NCBI GenBank assembly: GCA_020744225.1
Contig: JAGMWG010000009.1
Span: 1,240,001 to 1,304,000, forward strand
Source: Paraphoma chrysanthemicola
Taxonomy: Eukaryota > Ascomycota > Dothideomycetes > Pleosporales > Phaeosphaeriaceae
DNA: 64,000 bases
Direction of reading: 5' to 3'
The notes under the pieces were generated by a model. The model saw only the letters and a list, made by a program, of their open reading frames with translations. It had not been told where the DNA came from and made no database searches. A program made the position numbers and the translations under genes. Shown here piece by piece: positions 21,515 to 33,744 of this stretch. Position 1 is the stretch's first letter. Every line of letters starts with the position of its first letter.

Positions 21515-23789
21515 CTAGAACAACCCACGCACCGGCTTCGGACTGCTCACATTCGGCAATTCTGCTGGCCTCATCGGTGTCTGCGTACTCGGCAACTCCG
21601 CACTCATAGCCTGCGCGTCCGGTCCCGCATACGCATAATCCTGTGGCGGCGGATAATACGTCTGCTGATTGCCATACTGCTGCGGCGCGAATCCTACATC
21701 AGCATGCTGTCCCCATTTCCCCTGACCATGCACTGGCGACTCGTGATATATCCCCGAGTGATGCATATCCGATTGGGGCCGCGGTGAGCCAGCGGGTGAG
21801 TACGCAGATCCCTGTGCATGTGGGGAGTACATTGTGCTGCCCTGGGACATGGAGAAGTGCGCGACAGATTTGTCTTCGACTGTTGGGCTGCGTGTGTTTG
21901 GATCGATAGCTGGTGCGAAGTTTCCGTCGGTCTGTGCAGCACGTTTGCGGCGACGCGACCGGAGGCAGCAGAATGCTAGGGTGCAGATGGCGGCGAGCAC
22001 TACCACACCGCCTACCACGCCGCCGGCTATGGCGCCAACATTGGTGCTGGACCCACCAGACGGAGACTGACTTGTGGTGGGCGTAGAGGAAGCTGGGACG
22101 GAGCGCGTTGCTACTCGCGAGACTGCTGAGTAAGGTCTATTGAAGACGTTGGAGAGGTCAGCCGTTGCCCAGCCAGCAGCAGGTGCCGTCACAGATGCTT
22201 TGCCTTCAGTGCTACGGTCTTGTCAGTCTATGTCGACAAGAGCGCGCTTGACTTTGGAACTTACTTGCCGCCGATGACAGCTGTGATATTAGATGGCACT
22301 CTGTATTCGGTGATGTTGGCTTCGAGTCCGCGCCACACGCCTCCTCTCTCCAAACTCTCTTGCCCGAGCATCAAAGTCGACTGCCCGCCAATTTCGGGCT
22401 TGTCACAAGCATTCCTCGTTACATTGGTGTAGAAGCCGCTCATAACGATCATTTGTGAGTTCTGGATGACGCTGCAGGTCGCCCATGCTTTCCCACCGAA
22501 CCACATCTTACCCGGTGCTTCCCAATACTTTCTTCTGTCAGAATTATGCATTGAGAACGGTTCCTGACGAGAACTTACAGGGATCCACGTAAAGGAAGGC
22601 AGAGAAAGGATGTAAACATCTCCAACGGCCGTGCCATCCTGCAGGATGCCACCGTATATATAGCTATCGTTGTCAGTCCAGTCGTAGCTCTCGGGGGATT
22701 TGACCATTACTCACATGTTGTAAGAGGAGCGGTCTTTCGCCCAGACAATCCCAGAGCAGAAGCCCCGTCTTGCTCGAGGTACATCGCCCGTGGCGGACTG
22801 AGTATACCATCTAGTATTTGCAATATCGTAGACTTGGATTTGCTTGATTCAAAGTAAGTCAGACAGAATTGAAGTGAACCAGGAAACACTGACGCTCATG
22901 TTTGACTGTGCATGCGTTAGCAAGGTAATGATACAAAGGTTGTGAAAAGTGCACGTACATAGCTCACAAAGCCGCCTGTCGAGGTCTCCACCCCTCCGAA
23001 ATAGATCAGCATCCCTCGATCTCCAGCCGGGATGTATTGCAGAGCTCCTTCTGCGCGCGGTATCCCATCGGTCCGGTTCGACCATGTCCGCTTGTTCATG
23101 TCGTATCTCGCCAAGCTGTTTAGCATGAGTGGTGGACCAGTCCAACCAGATACTGATCTGTTGCTCAGATATCCGCCGTAGTAGTATGCCATGCCTTCAT
23201 CAGTAATTGCGGTTGCGCCAAAGGCCGGCCAGGATATCTGTGCTTGTGAGCCATCGGATGTCGCACGGTCCCACTTGTTGTTCAAAGTATCGTAGAACCA
23301 CAGGCCGCTGAAGCTCTGAACGCTTGAGTTGCTGTATTCACCACCGAACAGGTAAAATAGCTTGTTGATATTATCCGGCCACAATACGCCGCCGCTGACA
23401 CTAGGAACATCGGGGCTCTATCTGATATCAGCCTGGACTACAGGGATTGCCAAAGTGTTACGCCTGATGATGGCTGCATACCTTCGGTAGGCTGGCGTCA
23501 AGAGGTGGTGCGCCCGAACTAAGCTGCGTAAGGTCGCCATATATCAACCAGGTATCTAAATTGATCAGTGAAGGCCATCATGTCTGATATAGGGTGTGAT
23601 ACTTCTCTCTGGGCGGCTACTACCGCTGATACCAGTGCCGTAATATGCGAGGCCGCCATCGATATACAATCTATTGTCTACAATGCAAGTCTGCTGTTGA
23701 TGTCGTCGACAAAAGTCCTTGATTGGGTTTTGTATGGCTTGTTGCGCGGCAGCCAGCGCCAAAACGGCGTTGAAGATAGCCAAACGCAT
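21515..23789 (-). CDS. Kelch-repeat surface protein with signal peptide and one transmembrane helix
   Basis: Multi-exon gene. The start at 23789 is chosen because MRLAIFNAVLALAAAQQ is a good signal peptide; an ATG seven codons upstream would weaken it. The body shows kelch-type blade motifs: LFYLFGGEYSNSS, MAYYYGGYLSNRS, YIPAGDRGMLIYFGGV, SYIYGGILQDG, each with Gly-Gly followed by aromatic and Trp positions. After the propeller come a Ser/Thr-rich stalk, a transmembrane helix (AIAGGVVGGVVVLAAICTLAFCCL) with a basic stop-transfer RSRRRKR, and a Pro/Gln/Tyr-rich cytoplasmic tail. Related fungal proteins are cell-surface proteins of unknown role. Introns near 22208-22265, 22690-22900, 22920-22960 and 23400-23600 are consistent with the frame. 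Confidence 0.85.
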
Positions 23790-25200
23790 CGTTGGAACCA
23801 GGGAAAGCACAACAGAGATGAAACAAGCGACGAAGGCCGGGGCATCATGCTTTTGATCCGCGTGTTACCAAGTTGTTGGGGCCAAAAGTGTCTGGCCAAG
23901 CGGATCTCTGCACACACGAGATGATGCATGTGTCGGGCCCGCCGACGGACGTATTCCTCATTGGCGGCTCACATACGACCTCCACATGATTGGACTCGCT
24001 CGCATACGACAGCATGCTGGTCTCAGCCTTGTGTTTTTCAGCCTTGTGTTTTCACTACACGTGGCCAGGTCAAAGACTTGACTTCGTTATACATCTATTC
24101 CTGTTGAGAATGTCTGAAGTATATCAGGGCCAACACTGTTATTGTTCGCCCTCTCATGTTGCTTCGCGTTGTGCGATGTGTCCCGGGACGGGCGATCATT
24201 GAAAAATTAGGAGGTTTCTGAAATGTGCCAATGCGGCCGTGCATCTGGCTTGCATATAAACCTGCAGGGCTGGGTCTCGAATGTACGGATCCGGAGCAAT
24301 CCTCGCGAGGCTGAGGGATGGTCTGACCTCGCTTGGGGCGGAAAGGCGCCGGCCAAGCTTATACAATTCTGAGCGAATTTCTCGCGACATCATGAAATGC
24401 ACCTCCTGTTGTGAACCAGCGATCAGTCGTGCGTGTGCTAATATCTGGTAGTTGGAGACGTGGAAGGCGTCGAACGACAAAAAGTGTTTCGTTGAGGCAA
24501 CGAACGTAGAAATGCCATCTTAGCCACATTCTTGGGTCATGCAGCCATTGCGGCCCCCACTCTTAGCAACGCTCGGCAGGAGCTTCCGATTGTTTGAGCT
24601 GGAATCGGCGATCAGTGATCTGGGGTCATCAGTTGTACTTCGCGGCAGATTGGCTCGACTTTGAAGCTGCAACACTTGCCACTGACGAAGAAACGATTGT
24701 TACTGTGCAATTCACTTACAGATGATATGACTGCCGAAAAGTCCTGCCTTTAGGACCGTCAAAAACCCTGCTAAAAAGCGCATCTACCATCACAGATTCG
24801 AGCAAACATGGCCACGCCTTCAGGTCCTCCCTAATTATCAATCCCTGCTCGAATATCGATGAAAAGCTTTTCCACCCCGCAGCGAGGTGCTCCATACTAC
24901 GCTGAATCAACGACTCAAGGCAGTAGTGCTTGACAATCTCTCCGCAGTCCCAAGAATCTAGGAGATACATCAGGGTTCGATGTTGCAAAGCTCAACTGAT
25001 TCCTATGTTAGCGGGAAATGGGACTAGATCTGCACAAGGATGGAACGAGAGGATATCATGACGTGAATGTCCCGGCATATAGAACGCGCGTGACAAGTTA
25101 AACAAGCTCGTAGTGTGGCCACGGTATGTTGGTAGCGGTCGGTTGTATTCTGCTGCGCTCTACTGAGTCATTTCAGCGCATCCGTCTCCCCATCATCCTC
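23790..25200. other. Intergenic region, about 1.4 kb
   Basis: No recognisable gene. One minus-strand open frame (24716-24988) has protein-like composition (LMYLLDSWDCGEIVKHYCLE) but no start context or domain I recognise, so I do not annotate it as a gene. Confidence 0.4.
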
Positions 25201-25977
25201 TTATAGCGCCTTGCCCATAAACTTCCTCTTGCTGTAACTCAACCACCACTTGCTCGGCTGGCCTGTTTCATCGGCGTAGACCCTGTTCAGTAACCGTGCG
25301 GCCAGCTCTTGGCGCATTTGCATGATGTACTGTCGCAGCACTTCGGCGGAGTTCCGGTCCGGTGGAGCTTCAAAGGCCTGGTTCAGCGGGAATCCAGCGT
25401 CGCCGGGAATGGCGAAATTTGTGTCGAGGGAAATGTTGTTAACAGCCTGTGCAGCATTAGTACCACATGCAACCCGCCCCTTCAAAGCGAAGAGCCGCAC
25501 CTTCTCAGCCTCTCTCCGCGCCATGCCTGGTCGTATCTTGCCCAATACCTCGCTCACGAACAGAATGCCATAGATGAGCACGCGATCGGCCGGACCCTTG
25601 ATTTCAAAGTTGCGGAAGAATGTGTTGGCACGGAAGAGAGCAAGTATCTCGTCTAGCGGGTCGTACGACTCGTGTGAAGTGTCGATGGTGAGCTCTGTTA
25701 CATCGGCGGGGAGGGCGGGCAGCTGGATGGCGGGGCCGCGCGTTCGTGTGCGAAGAGGAAGGAGCGCAAAGTTGCCTAGAGAAGGTCAACGTCGACCGCC
25801 TTGGTCATGTGTTGGTGCGGTGGTAGTGTCGTACCGATTAGCTGCTGGTTTGGCTCATCGAGGAAGACGGAGTGGTATGCCTGGTGGGGCATGTTAGCAT
25901 CTCATGGCTACGGCAAGGCGCATTGGCGGGCATAAGCTTCGCATGAGGAATTATTGCATACAGGCATCTTGTATATG
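25201..25977 (-). CDS. ARC18: Actin-related protein 2/3 complex subunit 3 (p21)
   Basis: Three exons (25972-25977, 25835-25880, 25201-25775) give 208 residues. ARPC3 is one of seven subunits of the Arp2/3 complex, which nucleates branched actin filaments in the cytoplasm. The 6-nt first exon encodes only Met-Pro and joins to AYHSVFLDEPNQQLIGNFAL, the invariant start of the family. TFFRNFEIKGPADRVLIYG and the C-terminal KWWLSYSKRKFMGKAL are also diagnostic. The protein is slightly longer than the usual 175-185 residues because of an insert around NNISLDTNFAIPGDAG. The start codon lies 279 bp from that of RFC3 on the other strand. Confidence 0.95.
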
Positions 25978-26256
25978 TGCGAGCCAGCTGTGTCCAAGTA
26001 AAGTGTGGAGGTGTAGCGGCGGACGGAGGTGACGGCAGAGCTCCGCTTGGAGAGAGGTGTGGTCATAGGGCTGAGCTTCGCGCGGGGTGACTAAGCCGCC
26101 GCTTCCCCAATTAACGCGTCCACCAGGCGCGTCCGCGTCGACTGCCACTTGCTGAACTTTCGCAAACATCACACATTGCACCGCAGAACCCTCAGAGTTA
26201 ACTCTCCAGAATACCAAATTACCCACCCGGACAGATAGTTCTTAACAATATCAAGC

Positions 26257-27534
26257 ATGTCTGATTTCGAGGATGAGATGGATGTGGATGCGCCCGTTGC
26301 GGACCAGTCCATAAGTTTTGGTGGTGACCCGAAGAAGGGCAAGCGGAGTGCTGCAAATCTGCCAGTCGAGGCAGAGGACTCGTTACCATGGTGCGTTTTG
26401 AAATCATTGGCCACAAATGCGATTGCTGAACGTGCAAAGGGTGGAGAAGTACAGACCCAATTCACTCGACGATGTCGAAGGACACAAGGACATCATAGCC
26501 ACAATCAACAAGTTCGTCGACTCGAATGTAAGGCCCAGCACTGGAATCGGAAGCTCCGATATTGACGCGTCCAGCGATTGCCACATCTCCTTCTCTACGG
26601 ACCACCAGGCACCGGCAAGACCTCGACCGTCCTCGCCCTCGCGCGGCGGATATACGGAAACAAGAACATGCGGCAGATGGTGCTCGAGCTGAACGCTTCC
26701 GACGACAGAGGCATTGACGTGGTTCGCGAGCAGATCAAGACCTTCAGTAGCACAAAACAGATCTTCTCCGCCGCACCCAAGGCAGGAGAATCGTCACTAG
26801 CCACCTTCAAGCTCATTATCCTGGACGAAGCAGACGCAATGACTGCAACGGCCCAGATGGCGCTTCGACGGATCATGGAAAAGTACACGGCTAACACCAG
26901 ATTTTGCATAATTGCCAACTACACGCACAAGCTTTCCCCCGCCCTACTATCGCGATGCACTCGCTTTCGGTTTTCGCCGCTCAAGGATCAGGATATTCGG
27001 AATCTTGTAGACAAGGTTATCGAAGACGAGAAGGTCAACATCACTCCAGACGCCACAGATTCGCTGGTAACCCTCAGCAAGGGTGACATGCGACGGGCGC
27101 TCAATGTTCTACAAGCTTGTCATGCATCAAGTACACCACTGCAGCCGCCCGGCAAGCCCGCCCCTGATCCGAGTACCATTGTGCGAGACCAGATCACTCA
27201 AACCACCATCTACGACTGCATTGCTGCACCACATCCTTCAGACATCAAGTACATCCTCGACACCTTGCTATCGACACAAGACATGACGCAGTGTTTGCGC
27301 ACCGTCAACAATTTGAAGATCATGAAGGGTCTTGCATTAGCAGACATCCTGACTGCTCTCAGTGAAGAGTTGGTTAACAATGACGTGCCGTCACAAGTCA
27401 TGGTGACATGGATGTCTGGATTGGCTGATATCGAGTATCGCCTGAGCGGTGGTGGTAGCGAAGCCATTCAGACAGGCGCAGCGATCGGCGTTGTAAGAAC
27501 AGGGGTTGAGCTGCTGGAAAATGGCAAGAAGTAA
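26257..27534 (+). CDS. RFC3: Replication factor C subunit 3 (clamp loader ATPase)
   Basis: Three exons (26257-26390, 26440-26527, 26575-27534) give 393 residues. This small RFC subunit is part of the nuclear complex that loads PCNA onto primed DNA. Seen: RFC box II (VEKYRPNSLDDVEGH), Walker A GPPGTGKT near residue 80, Walker B LIILDEADAM near 145, the SRC arginine-finger motif LLSRCTRFRF near 190, and GDMRRALNVLQAC. An acidic N-terminal leader of about 45 residues precedes the AAA+ domain, as in other fungal Rfc3 proteins. The second intron sits just before RLPHLLLYGPPG. Confidence 0.96.
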
Positions 27535-27883
27535 GAGGAGCTCGAGAAAAGAAAGCGCGCGATTTTATATCAGAGGATCGAAAGTTGGAGCGATTTATGA
27601 ACGCCGAGCAAGAGATACCACAATTCACTAATTTCGAGTACCTCAACTCTGTTTGCACGACTCCGACGTTGAGCACTGACGTAGTTCCCAGGCAGTCGCG
27701 TGTTAGTCGCGTAAACAAAAAACAACAAGCATGAAACGCCTCTAGCACAAAACATCTCTGGCCCTAAAAATCATTCGCCAGCTCACTAGCAGCTCCATAC
27801 TTATATCAACACCTTATACTAGTCAACTACTCTGAGTCAACCCTGACACTAGAACGCGCTTGTTCACATCGTCAGCCTACAAC
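27535..27883. other. Intergenic region
   Basis: About 350 bp between RFC3 and the next plus-strand gene; nothing assignable is visible. Confidence 0.4.
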
Positions 27884-29285
27884 ATGACTGCAGCTAATAA
27901 GCGCAAGTCGATGCTATCGCCATCTACAGAACCAGTATGTAAACATGATGTCCGAATCGCCAACCATGCTAACATTTTCGCAGAAGGAAGCGAACTCTCA
28001 CAGGAAACGATACAGTGTGCAAAAAGCTGTCCGCTCAAAAATTTATGCAATTCTTCCTCCGAGCGAGCCTCCTCATCAGCGCTTCCTCGACCGCCATCCA
28101 CGCCCCAAACGCTGGCGAGGCGGCCCGGTGAGCACATTGTCGAAGTAAATCACGCTGCTTGTCGCTGACGCTCTTCAGAAAAAGTCCGATCTGTCATCAG
28201 AACTCCCCAACAAGCCATTTTTGCAGTCCGTTTACGAGCCATGGCCATCCCCTCAAAACTTCATCGAGCGTCGCAGTCCAAATCAACAGCAAGACAATGC
28301 TCAAGTACAGTTCTCCTTCTCTTCATCGGCAGGCTTCAATCGTAAGGAGGTAAAGTATCCAGGCCGTACTTCAACGCGTATCCAGCCGCGACAGGACGAC
28401 ATCAACCGCAGCTTTGAGGGGCTGTCATTCGAGAGCGGTTCCACGGTCGTAGTATCTCCCATTCAAATCAAGCCTCAGCGCACAGGTTATGGTCTTAGCT
28501 ACAACGACAGCCGCTTATACAGCAACCTCGGACGCTCACCAACTCCTCAGCCCGACTCGCCAGATCCAGACCGCACGCCGACAAAGAGCTTCTATGCTCC
28601 TTTACTGAGCAAGCGTATGAAGCCAGACTACGGTGGCCCGGCTGATAGCATGGAGATGGATTCGGATGAATATCCCGATACTGAATGCGAGTGGGATGCA
28701 GAGCCCGCTGAGGTTGTCTCACCCCCTCACAAGAAGAAGAATGCGCGCGTTGATCTGAGCATAAAAGAAGCACCCAACACCAAGACCACGCGCACGAAGC
28801 CATCTGCCATTATTCGCCAAGACACATCATTCGCCGACGCCGTTGTCCTTCGCGACGTCGGCTCCTTCCACATTGCCAAGCCGCAAAAGCGTCTCTCTTG
28901 CACAACCGCTACGCGCGAAGACACGATCCGGATCAAACACATGGCAAGCCAATTGCTCAAGTACTCCGAATCTAGCACCGTTTGCGAGCTCCTCATGGCT
29001 CGTCTCGAGCGCATGGTGTGCGCCGCGCTCAAGAAGCCTGATCGGCGCGGCCACAATGTTGCTGCTACCGCGACGCACTGCGCGCTCAAGTTGCGGGATC
29101 ACCTTGTCAAAGGAAAAGAGGGGCGTGTAGAGACGGGCGAGCTGGAGCAGGTGGCGGATCATGAGATTGAGTGGGCCAAGTGGTTGGTCGAGGCGAGCTG
29201 TACGGGAGTGATGCATTTGAAGGTGCCCGGGTGTGAGTGTCGGCCGGATTGGGAGGAGGAGGATGAAGAGGAAGATAGCTGGTAA
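27884..29285 (+). CDS. Hypothetical, largely disordered protein, possibly nuclear
   Basis: Three exons starting at ATG 27884 (MTAANKRKSMLSPSTEP), with introns near 27932-27984 and 28129-28177; the frames join cleanly into ...KEANSHRKRY... and ...RGGPKKSDLSSEL.... The N-terminal two-thirds are polar and Pro/Ser-rich, with basic clusters and TPTK/SPTP sites that could be CDK targets. The C-terminal 130 residues look folded (MASQLLKYSESSTVCELLMARLERM, VAATATHCALKLRDHL) and end in an acidic tail. I do not recognise a named domain. Confidence 0.75.
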
Positions 29286-29520
29286 GATCATTGGTGACAA
29301 CGTGCCAGCAAAGCGCGATTTGGTCAGCTTTAGCCTGGTCGATAAGCACATGTATACGAGGCTGACGATCCATCCGGTAAGGTCCTGCCGGAATGCCGGG
29401 CTAGTGATCATTGCTCAATGGATCGTTCAGAGAGGTCAATATAGTCTTAGCACGTCTTACATATAAGTACATGAACAAACCACATTTGTCTTGAATACAA
29501 TCACGCTTCTGCAACATCGG
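29286..29520. other. 3' flank
   Basis: Short intergenic flank with no assignable feature. Confidence 0.3.
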
Positions 29521-30140
29521 AAGGCTAGATCTGACAGTCCGCAAGACTTGCGCAAGCATTAAATGTACAGCATCTTCATCAGCCAGTACTACTGCTATTG
29601 CCTAGCTTGCTTATGCACTATACTAAACCCTTAATCGAGTACACTACTAATTGTACTGCCATTTCAAAAGGTGGCCACTTTTAGTAGCAGTAGTACTGCT
29701 GCACAGGCTAACTACTAGCAGTACTTTCTAAGTAGGTAACTGCTAAGGCTTATCTTGTTATTGTTACACCTAGAAAACGCGATCCTACCTCTATATTATA
29801 TCAAGGATAACGCGTTCTATCTGCTATTCTTAGTACGTAGTAGTAGTGCAGTACTACTGCTCCTAAGTTGTCACTACTATGACTACAGTACAGCCTCGGA
29901 TAGGAGCTATTACTTACTAGTTATCAAGAGAAAACATATCCGGCACGCCTAAGAAGTCTGTACAGGAACATTAAAGTTCCTGTACCTTAGTGTTAATGTT
30001 GTCTGCAAAGGTACTTAGTCATACGGATTCTAGTGCATAAGAGCATGTTTAGACTAGAAACCCATTTGTTCCTGTAACACTAGCTTTCTTGCAACCGATT
30101 ATAGAAGATAAGAATAGGTTATCTTATCTTCTATTCGGCA
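29521..30140. repeat. TA-rich, RIP-like degenerate remnant with two perfect hairpins
   Basis: Composition changes sharply here: many TAC/TAG/CTA steps (for example GTAGTAGTAGTGCAGTACTA). In bases 29641-29700 I count 7 TpA against 2 ApT, the direction expected after repeat-induced point mutation. Two perfect inverted repeats lie at 29960-29985 (10-bp arms, 6-nt loop) and 30101-30134 (12-bp arms, 10-nt loop). It occupies the gap between two convergent genes. A mutated transposon is the likely source, but no intact domain remains, so the type cannot be named. Confidence 0.5.
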
Positions 30141-30248
30141 GCTTAGCTTCAGAACGCGCGTGAACAAACTTGATAGGCGGGCCGAACATGTCGGATTGAG
30201 GCCTGCTACTCCTCCAACATCAAACAACCCAGTCATTCAAGTAATCTC

Positions 30249-32593
30249 TCAAATCACATGTACCTTCCTCTTTCCTTCTCCATCCAAACCAAAATGATAT
30301 CGCGTTATCGGAGGACGAATGCCGCCAATCCTACCTTCAGTCATGGGGTGCCTGGTGTCGTTGCAATGTAGTCCTTTCTTCCAACAAGTCGAACACAGAT
30401 CAAATTCGCCACCGCTGCAAATATTGCAGTGGTACACGATGCTGAAGATTTGTTTCCAGCAACTGCTACAGCAAATGGAGCGCACGCGGCAATTACGTAA
30501 CGTGGTTTCGCTGAGAAGTTCTGCCGTGGAGGGAGATGATGTTGTGTCGGTTGTAGTGATACACTTCCCTGTCGGAAATCTCGCGAGTAAAACCTGACAA
30601 GACGGTCGTAAATTAGCTGTAGAGAAACATGCATCAACTATATCCTGAAACCACGCTGGAACCGATGGCGGAAGAGAGGGTAACGGATCTGCGCCGCAAT
30701 TTGGATCCACAGCCCATTGATCTTGCGCACGATACATGTCTTCTTTGAACATGAGCGCAGTCTTCTCACTCGAGGCCCAACCCGCTGCCAAGATCCATAA
30801 AAGCTGGCCGCATTGATATACATCGTAGGCCGGCGTGACAAGGCAGTCTTCAGTCTGCATGGGACCGTCGTCAATATGTCGAATGAGATATCGGTACTCA
30901 GGCGGGTAGAATGGATACGTTGTTACCGATCTATTGACTCTTGTATCAAAGCGCCAAAGATATAATTCGTCGTGTTTGTCCACGACAACAGGCGGGCGTT
31001 GCAACCACAAACTGCCGACTACATTTCCAACAGCGTGTACTGAGCTGATTCGTTGCAGAAGCTGTTTTGTCCAATATTCGATGCGCTCCCATGACTGCGC
31101 TCCTGTGCTGGCCCGGTGAAGCAGCAGTTCGCATGGAGTGTCTGGCCATTGCGTGAGGTAGGATTTGACCAATCCAGTGTCGCTGGCGACGACAGTGCCA
31201 ACGAGGCGAAGAAATCCAGGCTCGGATCGAAGACGATGAAGAAGTTGTAGGTTGTAACAGAAGTTTAGGCTGGGTGGCTGATGGATGGACAGGACTTCTT
31301 CGACATGGTGTCCATTTATGAAAGCAAGGAAGCGGTCTGGTAAATCTACGCAAGCTAGACGTACTACTTCTCTTTCATCTACTCTGGTGCAACCCATGTG
31401 GTAGATGGCGTTGAACACATCTTGTTCGGTACGGTTGGTTGTGTTGCTAAGCATGGGGCGGTCGTCTCTGAGCACAACTTGGGTGTGGAAGCAATGTTTC
31501 CCCGAGTGTTCGCTTGCTTGTATTTCTATATTCCTCCCCTCGTCAACAAGACCCAGCTGATCAACGCTGGATGCCAGCTTGTCAAGCAAAGACATAGGAG
31601 CTTTCAATGAATCAGTCGCACCAAGCTTTTGCGGTCTGTACTGAATTAGCTGCGCGAACTGCCAATAATTCGATGATCTCGGTAACTCGGTGATCACTTT
31701 CAACGGGAACCATTTTCTTGGGTTTTGGAAGTATAGAACATGGTATACATTCACGATGGAGCAGGCTGAGAGGTTTAGCGCGTGTGCCTTCAGAAGGATG
31801 ATACGTGGGACTCGAGATTGATTAGTATAGGCCTCCGGACGAAAGTGCTTTGAGGTTTCCAGAATCCCTGCAGGCTTGGTGACTGGTGTGTTGCAATCAT
31901 TGTTGTATTTCACGCAGCTTGTTTGATCGCTTTGGGCGGGATGTTGCATCCCAGATACCGAGTTGTAGACGGCTGCCTCAACGATGGCTCCACGATAGGC
32001 TACTGAAGACTGTGACGATGATGCTGTTAAGCTGCATACAACGTTTGCATTCCAGCAGTTATTGGAGCTTGACAAGTCACTGATTTGTTTCGATTCGCTG
32101 ACTCGAGCGCTGAAGAGAGGTCATAAGCCACGGTGCATCATGTCAGACAACAAGGCACTCACAGTGATCTTAGGCTAACGAATGTGTGAAAATCAGCCTT
32201 CATCAATTTGACATCGTCTTCTAGGGCCTTTATCTTGTGGTAGGATGATATCCGGCCCAAAATTTTGTACTTTCTCTGGCGATTCGTAATTCGGTTTAGC
32301 TCCACGACAACTTGTTCATAGCGACTTTTGATGGCGTTAAGCTGTAGACTTGATGCTATTGGGGTATGGTTTCCAGCTTCGAAGAGAATCGGTTGGAAAT
32401 CGTTGATCTCAGACTACAAGAATGAGCACTTGAGATTGCAAGAACTTCATGCAGCCGTGCTCACCTGGAGTTTTCCAAGGCCGTTTCCAGATGCGAAGCA
32501 AATGCCAAAAATTTCCTTCAGAGCCCAGAGTAGGCTTATAATAGTGATAAGGCTGGCGGTGGTCCCTATGCGCGCCCCACTTGTGTCGTCCAT
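30249..32593 (-). CDS. Protein with degenerate kinase-like domain and C-terminal ZZ zinc finger
   Basis: Three exons (32465-32593, 32163-32413, 30249-32109) give 746 residues from ATG 32593; an in-frame ATG at 32695 would add 34. The N-terminus has a hydrophobic helix and a coiled-coil-like part (LEDDVKLMKADFHTF), like the N-terminal domains of fungal STAND/HET-type proteins. The middle resembles a kinase C-lobe: HAVGNVVGSLWLQRPPVVVD at the catalytic-loop position and YDVYQCGQLLWILAAG at the F-helix. The HRD/HGD aspartate and DFG are missing, so it should be a pseudokinase. The C-terminus is a ZZ finger (CSSCWKQIFSIVYHCNICSG, DLCSTCWKKGLHC). Function unknown; a role in stress or non-self signalling is inference. 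Confidence 0.75.
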
Positions 32594-32722
32594 CGTGCAA
32601 GCTTGGCTAGAGGAGGCGACAGTGAACTGAGTAGAGGCCCGTTGAGTAGATGTAGACCAACTAGCAGGCTTTATATCCGCAAGGAAGGGTATCATGTCCA
32701 GCGTGTTTGGGAAGGCTGAAAA

Positions 32723-33553
32723 TTAGGCATCTCGATCGTTCTGCAGTGTCTCAGCCTCACTCATGAACGAAAAGCGACCTACAAGTCAGCCTGACGCCTC
32801 GTGTCTCTTCATTTGTGGCCTGTGTAACGTGCGATAGACTTTGTTGGACGGGATCGCTGTTTGAGGCGGCTTACATGTGATGACGAACGAAGCTGATTCG
32901 CTCGTGGCCCAGCCCCTACTTGCGACCTCTGGCTTGGTGCTTTCACGGTAATGCAGCTTTGCGCCGCACACAGAGAACATTGGGCGTGACATAGTCTTTG
33001 GATCCGGGGCTTTCAACCACGATACTGCTGATTCAGTTCCCACGGGAGACGTCATTTGGTACGAAACCAGCAGACGACTTTTTTCAGAGCCAAAGGGCAA
33101 CCGAAGCAGCGCCTGCGCAACTTCATAGAGGCCGCTAATGCGCGGATCTGATGAGGAATGTTTGTGTATAGATGGAAACCAGAGTGCAGCGTTGGGAAGA
33201 GAAAGGGCAAGCCAGAAAGTGTCGTCTGTGAGCCCAGAATCGAAGAATTGACTTCATTGGTCATGAAGCTTCCAAGTACTGCAATCTTTGGAGTGACTCC
33301 AAGAAGTAGAGCGCAACAATCTGCCTCACCAATCGTTGCTATGCGGACGGCCGCAGCTGTGGCCACAGAACGTCATTCGGCGATCTCCCGCAGCCAACCC
33401 TGCACCGCAGGCAGTGGTGGTTGTGGGGCTTGCATCTGAGAGACCACCAGATGCCTCCTTGAACTTGAACATGAACAGGCACATATACATAGCCTTTGGA
33501 AGTTGGGTCTGTTGTGTTGGGGTCGGCCAAATGACAGCTCCGCCGTTGCCCAT
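32723..33553 (-). CDS. Small uncharacterised protein, three exons
   Basis: Exons 33330-33553, 32875-33251 and 32723-32778 join in frame to 218 residues with consensus-like splice sites. The middle exon encodes the well-formed stretch FWLALSLPNAALWFPSIHKH and ALLRLPFGSEKSRLLVSYQM, and the last exon ends RFSFMSEAETLQNDRDA. I recognise no domain. The frame is open upstream of the chosen ATG to about 33630, so a further 5' exon is possible. Its stop is only 130 bp from the first ATG of the pseudokinase gene (28 bp from that gene's alternative ATG), on the same strand. Confidence 0.55.
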
Positions 33554-33744
33554 GCAGAAATCGTCGACGTCATTGTGCCGATAAGCTAGACTCTCTTTGG
33601 CGGACTGTTCTCGAAACGGTCTTGAGACAACATTGCTTCAATGTCACAATAGCCGGGCTCTGAATCTCAGTCCAGATCAAATTACTGCTCCTTAGTCCAT
33701 AAATCTTTCTGGGTCGTGATAGTGGCCGCCTCACATAGGTTACC

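Noticed and set aside
24716..24988. Minus-strand open frame of 90 codons with protein-like composition
   Set aside because: No domain recognised, no convincing splice partners and no codon-level support beyond being open.
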